DNA of 41,236 nucleotides from Anaerolineaceae bacterium UBA4890 (lineage in GTDB: Bacteria; Chloroflexota; Anaerolineae; Anaerolineales; Anaerolineaceae). Both the position numbers and the translations under genes were made by a program. Positions 32,500 to 40,323 of the stretch are shown in pieces; position 1 is the first letter of the stretch, and the number at the start of each line of letters is the position of its first letter. The notes beneath the pieces are model-generated. The model was not told the origin of the DNA. It saw only the letters and a list, made by a program, of their open reading frames with translations, and searched no databases. Location: NCBI GenBank assembly GCA_002399085.1, contig DHCY01000017.1, positions 67,908 through 109,143 on the forward strand, written 5' to 3'.

Positions 32500-33125
32500 T
32501 GTGTGTAATCTCCTATAAAGACAGAACTAAATTTTAACACAGCGAAGTTGTAGGTTTGTACAAAGCCGATACAAAAAGGATGCGGTCGAGAGGATAAAAC
32601 AATTTATTGAGATCAGGCAGTCAGAATTTGCCCGCGGTCATCAGTTAGTCCCTGCGAGCCCCCGTTCATAGGAAGGTGTGTATTGGAAGGGCTAGAAGGG
32701 AGCGTGGCAGTCCGCCTTTTCGGATTGGCTAATGATGAAAAGCAGATCGCCACGCTTCGCTCGCGATGACAGAGTTCACGTAGGGTTGGTCTAAGCCACA
32801 ACTTATTGTTGGGAAAAAGTTTGAGACCTGTCGGTCAGGATCCGCGCACGGCGAGGACGCCGGCGCGATCGAGGTTATAGTCTGATTGTGCCGGTTTCTT
32901 GCGCAGCACCTCTTTAGCGGGCTGAATGAGCAAAAAAATTCCTTTGATTGTGCCGGGCTCCTGACCGAGCACATAATTTCGCCGCAGGCGTCCTTTTGGA
33001 AGAGCGGGAGACCTGACGGTCAGAACCCGCGCTCGGCGAGGACGCCGGCGCGATCAAGGTTAAACCGGCGCGATCAAAGTTAAACCGGCGCGATCAAAGT
33101 AAACCGGCGCAATCATTTTTAATTC
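32500..33125. repeat. Intergenic block of mixed dispersed and tandem repeats
   Basis: No gene is supported in these 626 bp. At 32702-32771 lies a unit whose reverse strand reads GTCATCGCGAGCGAAGCGTG, a dispersed repeat common in many genomes, with GCGTGGC/GCCACGC arms. Two copies of a roughly 55-bp GC-rich unit follow (about 32823-32878 and 33009-33062), each containing a CTG-CGGTCAG palindromic core and GGCGAGGACGCCGGCGCGAT. Then four tandem 19-20 bp units starting CCGGCGCGATCAAAG run at 33045, 33065, 33085 and 33104. Confidence 0.7.
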
Positions 33126-33806
33126 CTAAAGGAGTTTTATTTTTGTGCTTTTCGCGTGAAGCAGGTCAATTATGAGAACTTCGCCGTCAAGCCCAGGTTT
33201 ACCGAGCAGTAGTTTGACTGTCTCAGCAGCTTGCCAGGAGGCAGTAAGGGCAGCTGTAAACGACAGTGTGCCCATTTCTTGTTCTTCTGCTGACACCTCG
33301 TTATTGTTGGGGTAAAAAATGTTCAGCAAATCCTGCCCGGGCTGGATCACGCAAACCCGACCCACCCAACCCGCAACTGCGGCGTGCACGAGCGGTATGC
33401 CTGCGTTTTTTGCAGCATGCTGTAAGAGTAAGCGTGATTGAATGTTATCTAATGCATCGACTGCTACATCACAACCCGCGAGCAGTTCTATGGAATTTTT
33501 TGCAGTCAATGAGGTTTGAAAAGCTTCCACCTCAACCAGGGGGTTTACCGCCATGACGCGCTGCTGGGCAGCCAGTATTTTGGGTCTGCCCAAATTCATG
33601 GTTGAACTGAGCAGCTGCCGATTGAGGTTGCTTTCTTCGAACACATCCCCATCCACCACGCGCAAATGTCCCACACCAATTCGGGCAAGGCATTCGATCA
33701 CATAGCCCCCCAAGCCTCCACAGCCAATCACCAACACCCGCTTTTCAGACAACACTGCCTGCTCGGCTTCACTGATTGCGTCATGGTTGCGTAAGTAACG
33801 CTGCAT
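33126..33806 (-). CDS. E1-like adenylating enzyme (ThiF/MoeB/HesA family)
   Basis: This 226-residue protein should adenylate the C-terminal glycine of a small sulfur-carrier protein. The ATP-binding motif is IGCGGLGG (27-34) and the downstream DGDVFEESNLNRQLL contains the conserved acidic, Asn and Arg residues of the family. It is a short version: the paired CxxC zinc motifs of E. coli MoeB/ThiF are absent and no obvious thioester cysteine is seen. It lies 4 bp after a carrier gene ending in Gly-Gly, itself coupled to the aldehyde oxidoreductase. The pair therefore probably makes thiocarboxylated carrier for molybdopterin/tungstopterin dithiolene synthesis. A role in thiamine or cysteine synthesis is less likely from context. 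The ATG at 33806 is preferred over a GTG 12 bp upstream. Confidence 0.85.
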   Translation of the reverse strand: MQRYLRNHDAISEAEQAVLSEKRVLVIGCGGLGGYVIECLARIGVGHLRVVDGDVFEESNLNRQLLSSTMNLGRPKILAAQQRVMAVNPLVEVEAFQTSLTAKNSIELLAGCDVAVDALDNIQSRLLLQHAAKNAGIPLVHAAVAGWVGRVCVIQPGQDLLNIFYPNNNEVSAEEQEMGTLSFTAALTASWQAAETVKLLLGKPGLDGEVLIIDLLHAKSTKIKLL

Positions 33807-33810
33807 GGTT

Positions 33811-34008
33811 TTACCCACCTGCCATCAGGTGCAGGACGATCACATCATCACCATCCTGTATGAGCTGTGTCTCATATTCCTCCTCAGGCACATACTCGCC
33901 ATTCACGCGCACGATGATGTGCCTGAAGGTGAACACTTTTTCATCCAGCAAACTGCGCACAGTCATGCCGGATTTCCAGGGGTAATCTTCGGTGTTGAGC
34001 CTGATCAC
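33811..34008 (-). CDS. MoaD/ThiS-like sulfur-carrier protein
   Basis: This 65-residue beta-grasp protein ends in the Gly-Gly tail (HLMAGG) that is adenylated and thiocarboxylated in MoaD and ThiS. Segments VRSLLDEK, IIVRVNGEYVPEEEYET and LIQDGDDVIVLHLMAGG match the family closely. It starts with GTG overlapping the stop of the aldehyde oxidoreductase and is followed after 4 bp by an E1-like enzyme. Position suggests it feeds sulfur into the pterin dithiolene of the oxidoreductase. ThiS-type function is the alternative, as short members cannot be separated by sequence alone. Confidence 0.85.
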   Translation of the reverse strand: MIRLNTEDYPWKSGMTVRSLLDEKVFTFRHIIVRVNGEYVPEEEYETQLIQDGDDVIVLHLMAGG

Positions 34009-36137
34009 AGTTTCGGTTCAACCACTTCCAACAGCATCGGCAGGTCCATGCCGATTTCCCTCAGCCTTTCCGGGGTGGGGATGCCGTTCATGGTCCAGCC
34101 ACGCCGTCGGTAAACCGCATCCATCAGCTGTTCATACTGATCTTCGCGATAGGCACGGAGCTTGGCGATTTTTTCATCCAGGTCTATGACCTCCGGATCC
34201 AAACCCTGAAGTTCGCTCAGTTGTTTATCGTATAAATCCTGCCTTGAAAGGTATTCTTCACGGGATACGGGACCGAGCGAGCGGTAAGGCGCATAATCAT
34301 CCTTGCGCTCACCCTTGCCCATGCGCACACTAAACACACGCTGGAACTGGTAGACTCGTTCGGACTGCAGAATTAATTCGTCCTTATCGATATCCTCGCC
34401 GGTGACGGCGTTATAAATATCCACATAGTTCTGGACGTGTTCAGGCACCTTGGCAGGTTCAGAAGTCTTGTGATTATCAGCCGGCACAATATCGTTCCAG
34501 GGCAGTTTGCACAAGCCCACCAACCCAAACCAGGTGCGGAACATGGGGAAGTAATAGAGCGCGTTGGCTTTGTCTTCGAAGGTTGGAATCTGCTTGTTGA
34601 CCATATCCATGAAAATTAGCCAGGCTTCGTCGTGCTGGGGACCCTTGGTTGCCAGGGCGAAACCACCCTGCTGGGCAAGGCTTTCCTTGTGGGCGTATTC
34701 TGCATATTCCAGACCTTTGACTTCCATACCGATGTCTTCCAGCAGATCCGCGTCTGCGCCGAATTCTTCCACGAAAATTTTCTTCAGTTTACGAATGCCC
34801 AAACCTGCCAGCCTGCCAAAACCTTCTCCACGGGACATCAAGTGCAGTAGTTCGAGAACGGCATCCTTGTTTCCAAAACGCAGGTCCAGCCCACCCATTT
34901 GTTCCTGGGTGATCTGCCCGCGCTGGCGACATTCCATGATAAAGGCAGTGCAAGTGGCGAAGGAGATTAGGTCAATGCCGTAGGTGTCGCAGTAAAAGTT
35001 CTCCTCCAAAATAGCCTGCGGGTCAAAGATGCCCAGGTTGGCGCCCAGACCGGCAACACACTCATATTCCGGTCCGTCGACAGTCACTCGCTCGCCAGCG
35101 TAAGGTCCACTTGTGAGCAGGAAATGATCAGCACACTTGGCACACGACATAGTGCAGCCATACCAACAGCCATCGTGCAACCCCTGGGTTAACCATTCGT
35201 TGATAAAAACCTCGGGGGCAATTTTTACCACTTCAGGGTCGCCGCCGGTCTGAAAATTGCGCGTAGGCAGCAAGTCGTACTGGCTCATGATCATCACCGT
35301 GTTGGCAGTGCCGATCTGGCGCATTTTGTTTTGCTTGCTGTCCAGATCGTGCATTTCTTTGTGATACTTCACGCCAACTTTGTTAATGGTGGCAAGGTCA
35401 GCGGCATTGTTCAGGTTAGGGGTGACGCCCTTATATTTCACGACCAGCGCTTTGATTTTCTTGTCGCATAAAATGGTGCCAAGACCGCCACGCGCTGCTT
35501 GTTTAAAGCGCACTGTTTGGCGGCGGGGATCGTAAAAGGAGAAATTCAACATACCCATAAAACCGTGTTTGGCGGCGCTGCCAGTGCATACCACCGACAC
35601 ATTGACCATATCGTTTTCATCATCTGCGTATTCGCGGGTCAGTTGTTCAGCCAATACGTGAGAATCTTCGGGGTATTCTTCGGCTTCTTTGATCTCGATC
35701 AGACCGTTGTTGCCATCAATGAAAATAATGATTTCTTTTTCTGCCTTGCCCTGCAGTTCGAAGGCATCCCAACCCGAAAACTTGAGCAAAGGTCCAAAAT
35801 AGCCGCCAGCATTGCTGTCGATGGGGATGTCGGTGAGCGGTGAAATGGATGCGACCAGGGTTTTTCCTGTGCCTGAATATTGGGTGATGCCGCCCAGCGG
35901 ACCGACGCTCATCACGATTTCGTTTTCAGGTGAATCCCAGCGGGTTTCGGGAATAACCGCATTCCAGAGGTACCACAGGTCAAAGCCTTTGCCACCGGTA
36001 AATTTCTCTTTCATAAATTCGGTGATTGTTTTTTCTTCAATGCGCAAATCTGAAACATTGATGTAAAGTGATTTGCCCGAATAACCACGCACAATTTTGG
36101 CTGGTGTGTATCTGTATTCTTTGAGGATAGCTCCCAT
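34005..36137 (-). CDS. aor: Tungsten-type aldehyde:ferredoxin oxidoreductase
   Basis: This 710-residue AOR-family enzyme contains a tungstopterin (or molybdopterin) and one [4Fe-4S] cluster, and oxidises an aldehyde to the acid while reducing ferredoxin. The N-terminal domain shows GGKGFDLWYL, GPLGGITQYSGTGK and ARGGLGTILCDKKIKA, the pterin-binding pattern. Cluster cysteines are Cys324, Cys328, Cys332 and Cys335 (CWYGCTMSCAKC), with a final Cys543 (GLCKLPWND). It is longer than the P. furiosus enzyme (605) because of a C-terminal extension with coiled-coil character. ATG 36137 follows a strong AAGGAG site and overlaps the stop of the ferredoxin gene (TAATG). A start 81 bp upstream would have no support. 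Substrate unknown; AOR relatives such as BamB are an alternative. Confidence 0.92.
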   Translation of the reverse strand: MGAILKEYRYTPAKIVRGYSGKSLYINVSDLRIEEKTITEFMKEKFTGGKGFDLWYLWNAVIPETRWDSPENEIVMSVGPLGGITQYSGTGKTLVASISPLTDIPIDSNAGGYFGPLLKFSGWDAFELQGKAEKEIIIFIDGNNGLIEIKEAEEYPEDSHVLAEQLTREYADDENDMVNVSVVCTGSAAKHGFMGMLNFSFYDPRRQTVRFKQAARGGLGTILCDKKIKALVVKYKGVTPNLNNAADLATINKVGVKYHKEMHDLDSKQNKMRQIGTANTVMIMSQYDLLPTRNFQTGGDPEVVKIAPEVFINEWLTQGLHDGCWYGCTMSCAKCADHFLLTSGPYAGERVTVDGPEYECVAGLGANLGIFDPQAILEENFYCDTYGIDLISFATCTAFIMECRQRGQITQEQMGGLDLRFGNKDAVLELLHLMSRGEGFGRLAGLGIRKLKKIFVEEFGADADLLEDIGMEVKGLEYAEYAHKESLAQQGGFALATKGPQHDEAWLIFMDMVNKQIPTFEDKANALYYFPMFRTWFGLVGLCKLPWNDIVPADNHKTSEPAKVPEHVQNYVDIYNAVTGEDIDKDELILQSERVYQFQRVFSVRMGKGERKDDYAPYRSLGPVSREEYLSRQDLYDKQLSELQGLDPEVIDLDEKIAKLRAYREDQYEQLMDAVYRRRGWTMNGIPTPERLREIGMDLPMLLEVVEPKL

Positions 36138-36535
36138 TATCTCTCCTTTACCTGGCTTATAAGGATCTCGAGCGCGCCAGTGGGGCAGGCTTTTGAACAA
36201 ACATTGCAGGCAATACACTTGAAGGGTACTTCCTGGTCATCGGCATAGAACATAACCAACTCCGAACAGAAGCCAACGCAACCGAGACAGCCGACACACT
36301 TTTTTTTGTCAATCCGTACCACGCCATTGTGGTCACGGTAGATGGCATGGGCTGTGCACATGTTGATACATTCGCCGCATTGGGTGCATTTTCGGGCGCG
36401 GTAAGTCTTGTTATTTTCGATGATCCGAATAGCGGAATAATTGCGATCGCTGGTTTTGTAATAGGTTTGTGAACAGGCAACTTCACAATCCAGGCAGCCA
36501 TTACACAACTCCTGCTTATGGGTGAGGATTTTCAT
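36137..36535 (-). CDS. Four-cluster ferredoxin, electron partner of the AOR
   Basis: This 132-residue iron-sulfur protein has four CxxCxxCxxxC motifs (Cys11-21, 50-60, 80-90 and 107-117), predicting four [4Fe-4S] clusters. It resembles the small electron-transfer subunits (HycB/AorA type) that accompany aldehyde oxidoreductases and other molybdo-enzymes. The ATG at 36535 is preferred over one 9 bp upstream because the AAGG site would overlap the first ATG. It is the first gene of the operon, directly behind a good promoter, and its stop overlaps the AOR start. No membrane anchor or flavin subunit is encoded nearby, so its final acceptor is unknown. Confidence 0.9.
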   Translation of the reverse strand: MKILTHKQELCNGCLDCEVACSQTYYKTSDRNYSAIRIIENNKTYRARKCTQCGECINMCTAHAIYRDHNGVVRIDKKKCVGCLGCVGFCSELVMFYADDQEVPFKCIACNVCSKACPTGALEILISQVKER

Positions 36536-36565
36536 TGAGGTCATCCTTTCTTGTTTCTACAGGTA

Positions 36566-36594
36566 ATTGTAAGAATGGTTGCGGTTTCCGTCAA
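36566..36594 (-). promoter_or_regulatory. Sigma-70-type promoter of the ferredoxin-AOR operon
   Basis: On the minus strand TTGACG (36594-36589) and TACAAT (36571-36566) are separated by exactly 17 bp. The predicted start lies about 15-25 nt before the ferredoxin ATG, leaving room for its AAAGG ribosome site. This is the best-looking -35/-10 pair in the window. Confidence 0.7.
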
Positions 36595-36658
36595 CGTGAA
36601 TTGGTAAAAGAAGCAGCAATTTTTGGTGTTAGGAAAGCAAAAAGGGTTACTCAAAGGT

Positions 36659-36683
36659 TGAGGCTGGTAATATACCAGCCTCA
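36659..36683 (-). terminator. Hairpin terminator, possibly bidirectional
   Basis: Perfect 11-bp arms TGAGGCTGGTA (36659-36669) and TACCAGCCTCA (36673-36683) enclose a 3-nt loop, 22 bp past the stop of the acidic membrane-protein gene. The T-run after it on the minus strand is interrupted (ACCTTTGAG), so termination may be partial. Confidence 0.55.
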
Positions 36684-36704
36684 GTTAATTTGAACAAATA
36701 TAAT

Positions 36705-37499
36705 TTACACAAACAGATATGGCAAGAAGCCGCCAAAACTTCCGAAAAGGTCACGGAAAATGGCAAAGCCACCACCAAAGACGAGCAATACAGGTAAAAG
36801 CACGCACAGGCACAGTACCAGCAGGATGATCAGGATGATAGCCCAGACAGGAAAATCTTTTTGCTTTTGAGCTTCTTTTCGCGATTCAGCGATGTGATCC
36901 ATGCGCATGGAACGCACTTCGTTGGCAGTAATAGTAGGACCAATCATATCCGTACCAAGACCGATTGGTGAGGAGGCAAACTCAGCTGCGGCACGCGAAT
37001 CAATGAGCGGATCTGGTTCACAGCAGTCAGCAGAAATATCGGGAACGTGTTGATCGTCATAGGTATGCTCATGCTCCCGTTTGCCTGGCACTTTACTCCA
37101 GGTTCCGGGGGCGGCATCCACAGTCTCTTCAACCGTTTCGTCAACATGTTCCCAACCATGGTCGTGGATCCCTGGGTCATCCTTGTTCGGCTGCTCTGCT
37201 GCTGGGATGTCCAGCACTTCTTCTCCGTCCCAGACTTTTTCAGCTAGCTCAGTCGGCAGTACTCGGGCTTCTTCAAAAGCCTCTTCTGCAACTTTGACGG
37301 CCTCTTCGGTTGTTTCCTGAACCTGATCGATGGCAACTTCGGCGAGTTCGCTCGCTTTCTCTCCAGCTTCTTCAGCTGCATCCTCAACATGATTCCAGGC
37401 ACTTTCTGCCGCCTGGCTAATTTGTTCTCCAGCCTCTTCGGCTGCGTTTTCAATATGCTCTGGGAATTCCTCGTGCTTGTCGTCAAAATTATCATCCAT
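36705..37499 (-). CDS. Acidic helical-repeat protein with C-terminal membrane anchor
   Basis: This 264-residue protein is of unknown function. Residues about 5-90 are an Ala/Glu-rich amphipathic helix with imperfect repeats of the form AAEEAGExAS/AEVAxxxVxE, recalling apolipoprotein-, LEA- or phasin-like helices. A Pro/Asp-rich acidic linker with Trp and His follows (DHGWEHVDETVEET), and then a hydrophobic helix (about 215-238) and a short hydrophobic tail (FAIFRDLFGSFGGFLPYLFV). ATG 37499 is chosen because GAGGA lies 6 bp upstream; the ATG 12 bp earlier overlaps that site. A TATAAT lies on the minus strand at 37542-37537. It is transcribed divergently from mscL, which makes a cell-envelope or osmotic-stress role imaginable but unproven. 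Confidence 0.6.
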   Translation of the reverse strand: MDDNFDDKHEEFPEHIENAAEEAGEQISQAAESAWNHVEDAAEEAGEKASELAEVAIDQVQETTEEAVKVAEEAFEEARVLPTELAEKVWDGEEVLDIPAAEQPNKDDPGIHDHGWEHVDETVEETVDAAPGTWSKVPGKREHEHTYDDQHVPDISADCCEPDPLIDSRAAAEFASSPIGLGTDMIGPTITANEVRSMRMDHIAESRKEAQKQKDFPVWAIILIILLVLCLCVLLPVLLVFGGGFAIFRDLFGSFGGFLPYLFV

Positions 37500-37536
37500 A
37501 ATGGTCCTCATTCTGGTCTAACTGAATATTTATGTA

Positions 37537-37632
37537 ATTATAACCGGGAAGAAGGACGTTCGATAGCTTGTAAAGGATATCGGGGATCAAAGCAGCATAG
37601 TCACTTTCCTATAAATCATTTGCACATATAAT
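37537..37632. promoter_or_regulatory. Divergent -10 boxes for the acidic protein and mscL
   Basis: TATAAT on the minus strand (37542-37537) faces the acidic-protein gene. TATAAT on the plus strand (37627-37632) faces mscL, which has an AGGTAGG ribosome site. Good -35 hexamers are not seen for either. Confidence 0.45.
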
Positions 37633-37655
37633 AAGCCGCAGAAAGGTAGGTAAAT

Positions 37656-38123
37656 ATGAAAAAATTTTTGGATGAGTTTAAAGATTTTATCGCCAAAGGA
37701 AATGCCCTCGACCTGGCGGTTGGCGTGATCATCGGCGGTGCGTTTGGCAAAATTGTCAATTCGTTGGTCGCCGATATTATCATGCCCCCAATCGGGATGC
37801 TCTTGGGCAATGTCGATTTTACCAATTTGTATGTGCAGCTCAACAGAGCAGATGTCAGCATCCCCAAAGGGACGCCACTGACGGTCGCCCAGGAACAAGG
37901 AGCAGTGCTATTTGCTTATGGCAATTTTTTGATGACGATCATCAATTTCTTGATTGTCGCCTTCTTCATTTTTTTGCTGGTCAAGGGCATTAACAAGCTT
38001 CGCGATCTAAATAAGAAGGAAGAAGTCGCCGAAGCTCCAGCCACCAAGGTATGCCCATTCTGTAAGTCAGATATCCCTCTCGAAGCAACCCGCTGCCCCC
38101 ACTGTACTTCACAATTAGATTAG
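37656..38123 (+). CDS. mscL: Large-conductance mechanosensitive channel MscL with zinc-ribbon tail
   Basis: This 155-residue pentameric channel subunit opens under membrane tension to release solutes during hypo-osmotic shock. The N-terminal helix KKFLDEFKDFIAKGNALDLA and first pore helix GVIIGGAFGKIVNSLVADII match MscL closely, and the second membrane helix spans about 88-110. The periplasmic loop is short to average. In place of the plain C-terminal helix, the protein ends in a zinc ribbon, Cys133/Cys136 and Cys147/Cys150 (CPFCKSDIPLEATRCPHC). I recall such a tail from some other MscL proteins, but its function is unknown to me. A strong terminator follows, so the gene is monocistronic. Confidence 0.93.
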   Translation: MKKFLDEFKDFIAKGNALDLAVGVIIGGAFGKIVNSLVADIIMPPIGMLLGNVDFTNLYVQLNRADVSIPKGTPLTVAQEQGAVLFAYGNFLMTIINFLIVAFFIFLLVKGINKLRDLNKKEEVAEAPATKVCPFCKSDIPLEATRCPHCTSQLD

Positions 38124-38147
38124 TTTTCAAGATTCCAATCATTAAAG

Positions 38148-38172
38148 GGCTGTCAAAGGACAGCCTTTTTTT
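38148..38172 (+). terminator. Intrinsic terminator after mscL
   Basis: GGCTGTC (38148-38154), loop AAAG, and GACAGCC (38159-38165) are followed directly by seven T residues (38166-38172). This is a textbook rho-independent terminator, 24 bp past the mscL stop. Confidence 0.9.
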
Positions 38173-38186
38173 GCCTGTGCACGTGT

Positions 38187-38192
38187 TAAAAT
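38187..38192 (+). promoter_or_regulatory. -10-like box placed for a leaderless methyltransferase transcript
   Basis: TAAAAT ends 6 bp before the ATG at 38199 and no ribosome site is present. The preceding mscL terminator isolates this gene, so a promoter is needed here. Confidence 0.45.
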
Positions 38193-38198
38193 GATGCA

Positions 38199-39041
38199 AT
38201 GTCAAACACGGTCTACTTTGGCGATAATTTGAAACTCCTGGAGAGCCTGCCAGACGAGGTTGCTGATCTCATCTATATCGACCCGCCTTTCAACACAGGT
38301 AAAATGCAAGGGCGGAGACGTTTGAAAACGGTTCGGGCTGAAGATGGCGAAGGGGACCGTATTGGTTTTGGTGGCAAATCTTACCAAACCGAGGTATTGG
38401 GGCACGGTAATTACAATGACGTTTTCGCCGATTTCGAGGCTTTTATCCTGCCAAGACTGCAGCAGGCATACCGGGTTTTGAAGGCGGATGGCAGTTTCTA
38501 TTTCCATATCGATTATCGCGAAGCTCATTACTGCAAGGTTGCTTTGGATCAGATTTTTGGCAGGGAAAACTTCATCAACGAAATTATCTGGGCCTACGAT
38601 TTTGGTGGTCGCGCCAAAGATCGCTGGCCAGCCAAGCACGATACGATCTTTTTTTATGCCAAAGACCGCTTGAACTTTACTTTTAATGTTGATGACATTG
38701 ATAGAATTCCCTATATGGCACCTGGTCTGGTTGGTCCTGAGAAAGCAGCAAAAGGTAAACTGCCCACGGATACCTGGTGGCACACGATTGTGGGCACCAA
38801 CAGCCGAGAAAAGACCGGTTACCCCACTCAAAAGCCGATTGGAATCCTCGAGAGAATTGTGCGCGCCTCATCTGACCCGGGTGATTTGGTTTTGGATTTT
38901 TTTGCCGGTAGTGGAACGACTGGGCAGGCTTGCCTGAACCTCGGCAGAAAATTTATCCTTTGCGACAGTAACCCGCAGGCAATTGAAATTATGAAAAAAC
39001 GATTCGCGCTGAATGTGGATATCGAGTGGAAGCTAATATGA
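38199..39041 (+). CDS. Orphan DNA (adenine-N6 or cytosine-N4) methyltransferase
   Basis: This 280-residue amino-methyltransferase has motif IV DPPF at residues 28-31, ahead of the SAM motif I DFFAGSGTTGQAC (233-245). YPTQKP (208-213) precedes motif I. This order (IV, target region, X, I) is that of the beta class. The region between about 32 and 190 is the probable target-recognition part. No restriction endonuclease, specificity subunit or helicase lies next to it, so it appears to be a solitary regulatory or protective methylase, or a remnant of a restriction-modification pair. It is followed 19 bp later by a phosphodiesterase gene with an AGGAG site, probably on the same transcript. The target site is unknown. 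Confidence 0.88.
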   Translation: MSNTVYFGDNLKLLESLPDEVADLIYIDPPFNTGKMQGRRRLKTVRAEDGEGDRIGFGGKSYQTEVLGHGNYNDVFADFEAFILPRLQQAYRVLKADGSFYFHIDYREAHYCKVALDQIFGRENFINEIIWAYDFGGRAKDRWPAKHDTIFFYAKDRLNFTFNVDDIDRIPYMAPGLVGPEKAAKGKLPTDTWWHTIVGTNSREKTGYPTQKPIGILERIVRASSDPGDLVLDFFAGSGTTGQACLNLGRKFILCDSNPQAIEIMKKRFALNVDIEWKLI

Positions 39042-39060
39042 GTTTGGACAGGAGAATAAA

Positions 39061-40323
39061 ATGCCGTTAATTGAAGCTGAAATACTGCGAGCGTTGGAAG
39101 TCAGAGGCGAGCTGGTGATGCCCAGTTATGATGGATTTGGACTGGCGAACCTGACACCGACAGCCGCCTCTTGGCTGGGGGCGGGTGAGCTTCCAAGCCC
39201 TATTTTCGGACAACCAATTCTCGACCAGTTCAAGGATCGCTACCAAAATGTGGTGATTATTTTGGCTGACGCGCTGGGCTACAATCAACTGAAACACTTG
39301 ATGGAAGAGGGCAGAGCACCGCTGTGGAAGCAACAGACTGAACGCGGTAAACTTTTTCCTATCACGAGCATCAGCCCAAGTACCACGGCTACAGCCTTGA
39401 CTACGATCTGGACCGGCACTGCGCCAAACCAGCATGGCGTGATTGGCTACGAGATGTGGTACAAAGACCTGGGGCTGGTCATGAACAATATCCTGCACAC
39501 GCCCATCACCTATCGGGGTGATGTGGGTGGGTTGAGCCGAGCAGGGTTTGAACCGACCCGTTTCATGAGCCAGGTGCCGCTTGGTCAGCGTTTTGCCAAC
39601 CACGGTGTGGAAAGCCATGCATTTTTGCCTGCTTCGATTGCCAATTCGGGGCTCTCACAAATGCATCTGCCGGGCAGCACACTACATGCTTTTTCGACAG
39701 AGAGCGACATGCTGTTGAACATGCGGGACTTGCTCAATCAGCCCAGCCGGCGCCGGCGTTTCATCTATGCCTACTGGAGTGATGTCGATTCACTGATGCA
39801 TCGCTATGGTACCTATAACGACCGGGTTACCGAACAGTTTTTTGATTTTAGCAACGCCTTTTTCCGCCTGTTGGTGAATGGGTTGGATGCTTCAGTGCGT
39901 CAGAATAGCTTGATTTTGCTCACTGCTGACCATGGATCGGTGGAGACGCCAACCAACCGCCATTTTGACATGGCAAACCACCCCGAACTGACTTCGATGC
40001 TTACGCTGCCGCCCACTTGTGAAGGTCGCCTGCCCTTTTTATACGTGAAACAGGGGCGGGTCGAGGCTGTGAAGGCGTATTTTGAGCATGTCTGGTCTGG
40101 AGAGTATGAATTTCTAACCCGCAAGCAGGTCTTGGATACGAAATTGTTGGGTAATGGGCAGGACCACCCTGACCTGCTCAACAGGATTGGGGATCTGGTG
40201 GCGATTCCGCTTAAACCTGGGAATTACCTTTGGTGGCCCGACCGACCGAATATGATGATGGGCAGGCATGGCGGTTTGCACGCGGATGAGATGTTGGTGC
40301 CACTGTTTGCAGTGGGGATGTAG
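39061..40323 (+). CDS. Alkaline-phosphatase-superfamily phosphodiesterase/pyrophosphatase
   Basis: This 420-residue protein of the type I phosphodiesterase/nucleotide pyrophosphatase group hydrolyses phosphate mono- or diesters with two metals. Metal ligands and nucleophile are visible: Asp70 (IILADALGYN), the Ser/Thr cluster SISPSTTATALTT (103-115) with the nucleophile, GTAPNQHGVIGY (119-130), Asp241 and His247 (YWSDVDSLMHRYG), Asp290-His291 (TADHGS), and a last His in RHGGLHADE. There is no signal peptide, so it is cytoplasmic, unlike most secreted relatives. The substrate is not evident; nucleotide-sugar or cyclic phosphate hydrolysis are options. It lies 19 bp after the methyltransferase. 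Confidence 0.85.
   Translation: MPLIEAEILRALEVRGELVMPSYDGFGLANLTPTAASWLGAGELPSPIFGQPILDQFKDRYQNVVIILADALGYNQLKHLMEEGRAPLWKQQTERGKLFPITSISPSTTATALTTIWTGTAPNQHGVIGYEMWYKDLGLVMNNILHTPITYRGDVGGLSRAGFEPTRFMSQVPLGQRFANHGVESHAFLPASIANSGLSQMHLPGSTLHAFSTESDMLLNMRDLLNQPSRRRRFIYAYWSDVDSLMHRYGTYNDRVTEQFFDFSNAFFRLLVNGLDASVRQNSLILLTADHGSVETPTNRHFDMANHPELTSMLTLPPTCEGRLPFLYVKQGRVEAVKAYFEHVWSGEYEFLTRKQVLDTKLLGNGQDHPDLLNRIGDLVAIPLKPGNYLWWPDRPNMMMGRHGGLHADEMLVPLFAVGM

Noticed and set aside
32702..32771. Minus-strand open frame reading CHRERSVAIC, which could suggest a small protein
   Set aside because: It is translation of a widespread dispersed nucleotide repeat, not a gene.
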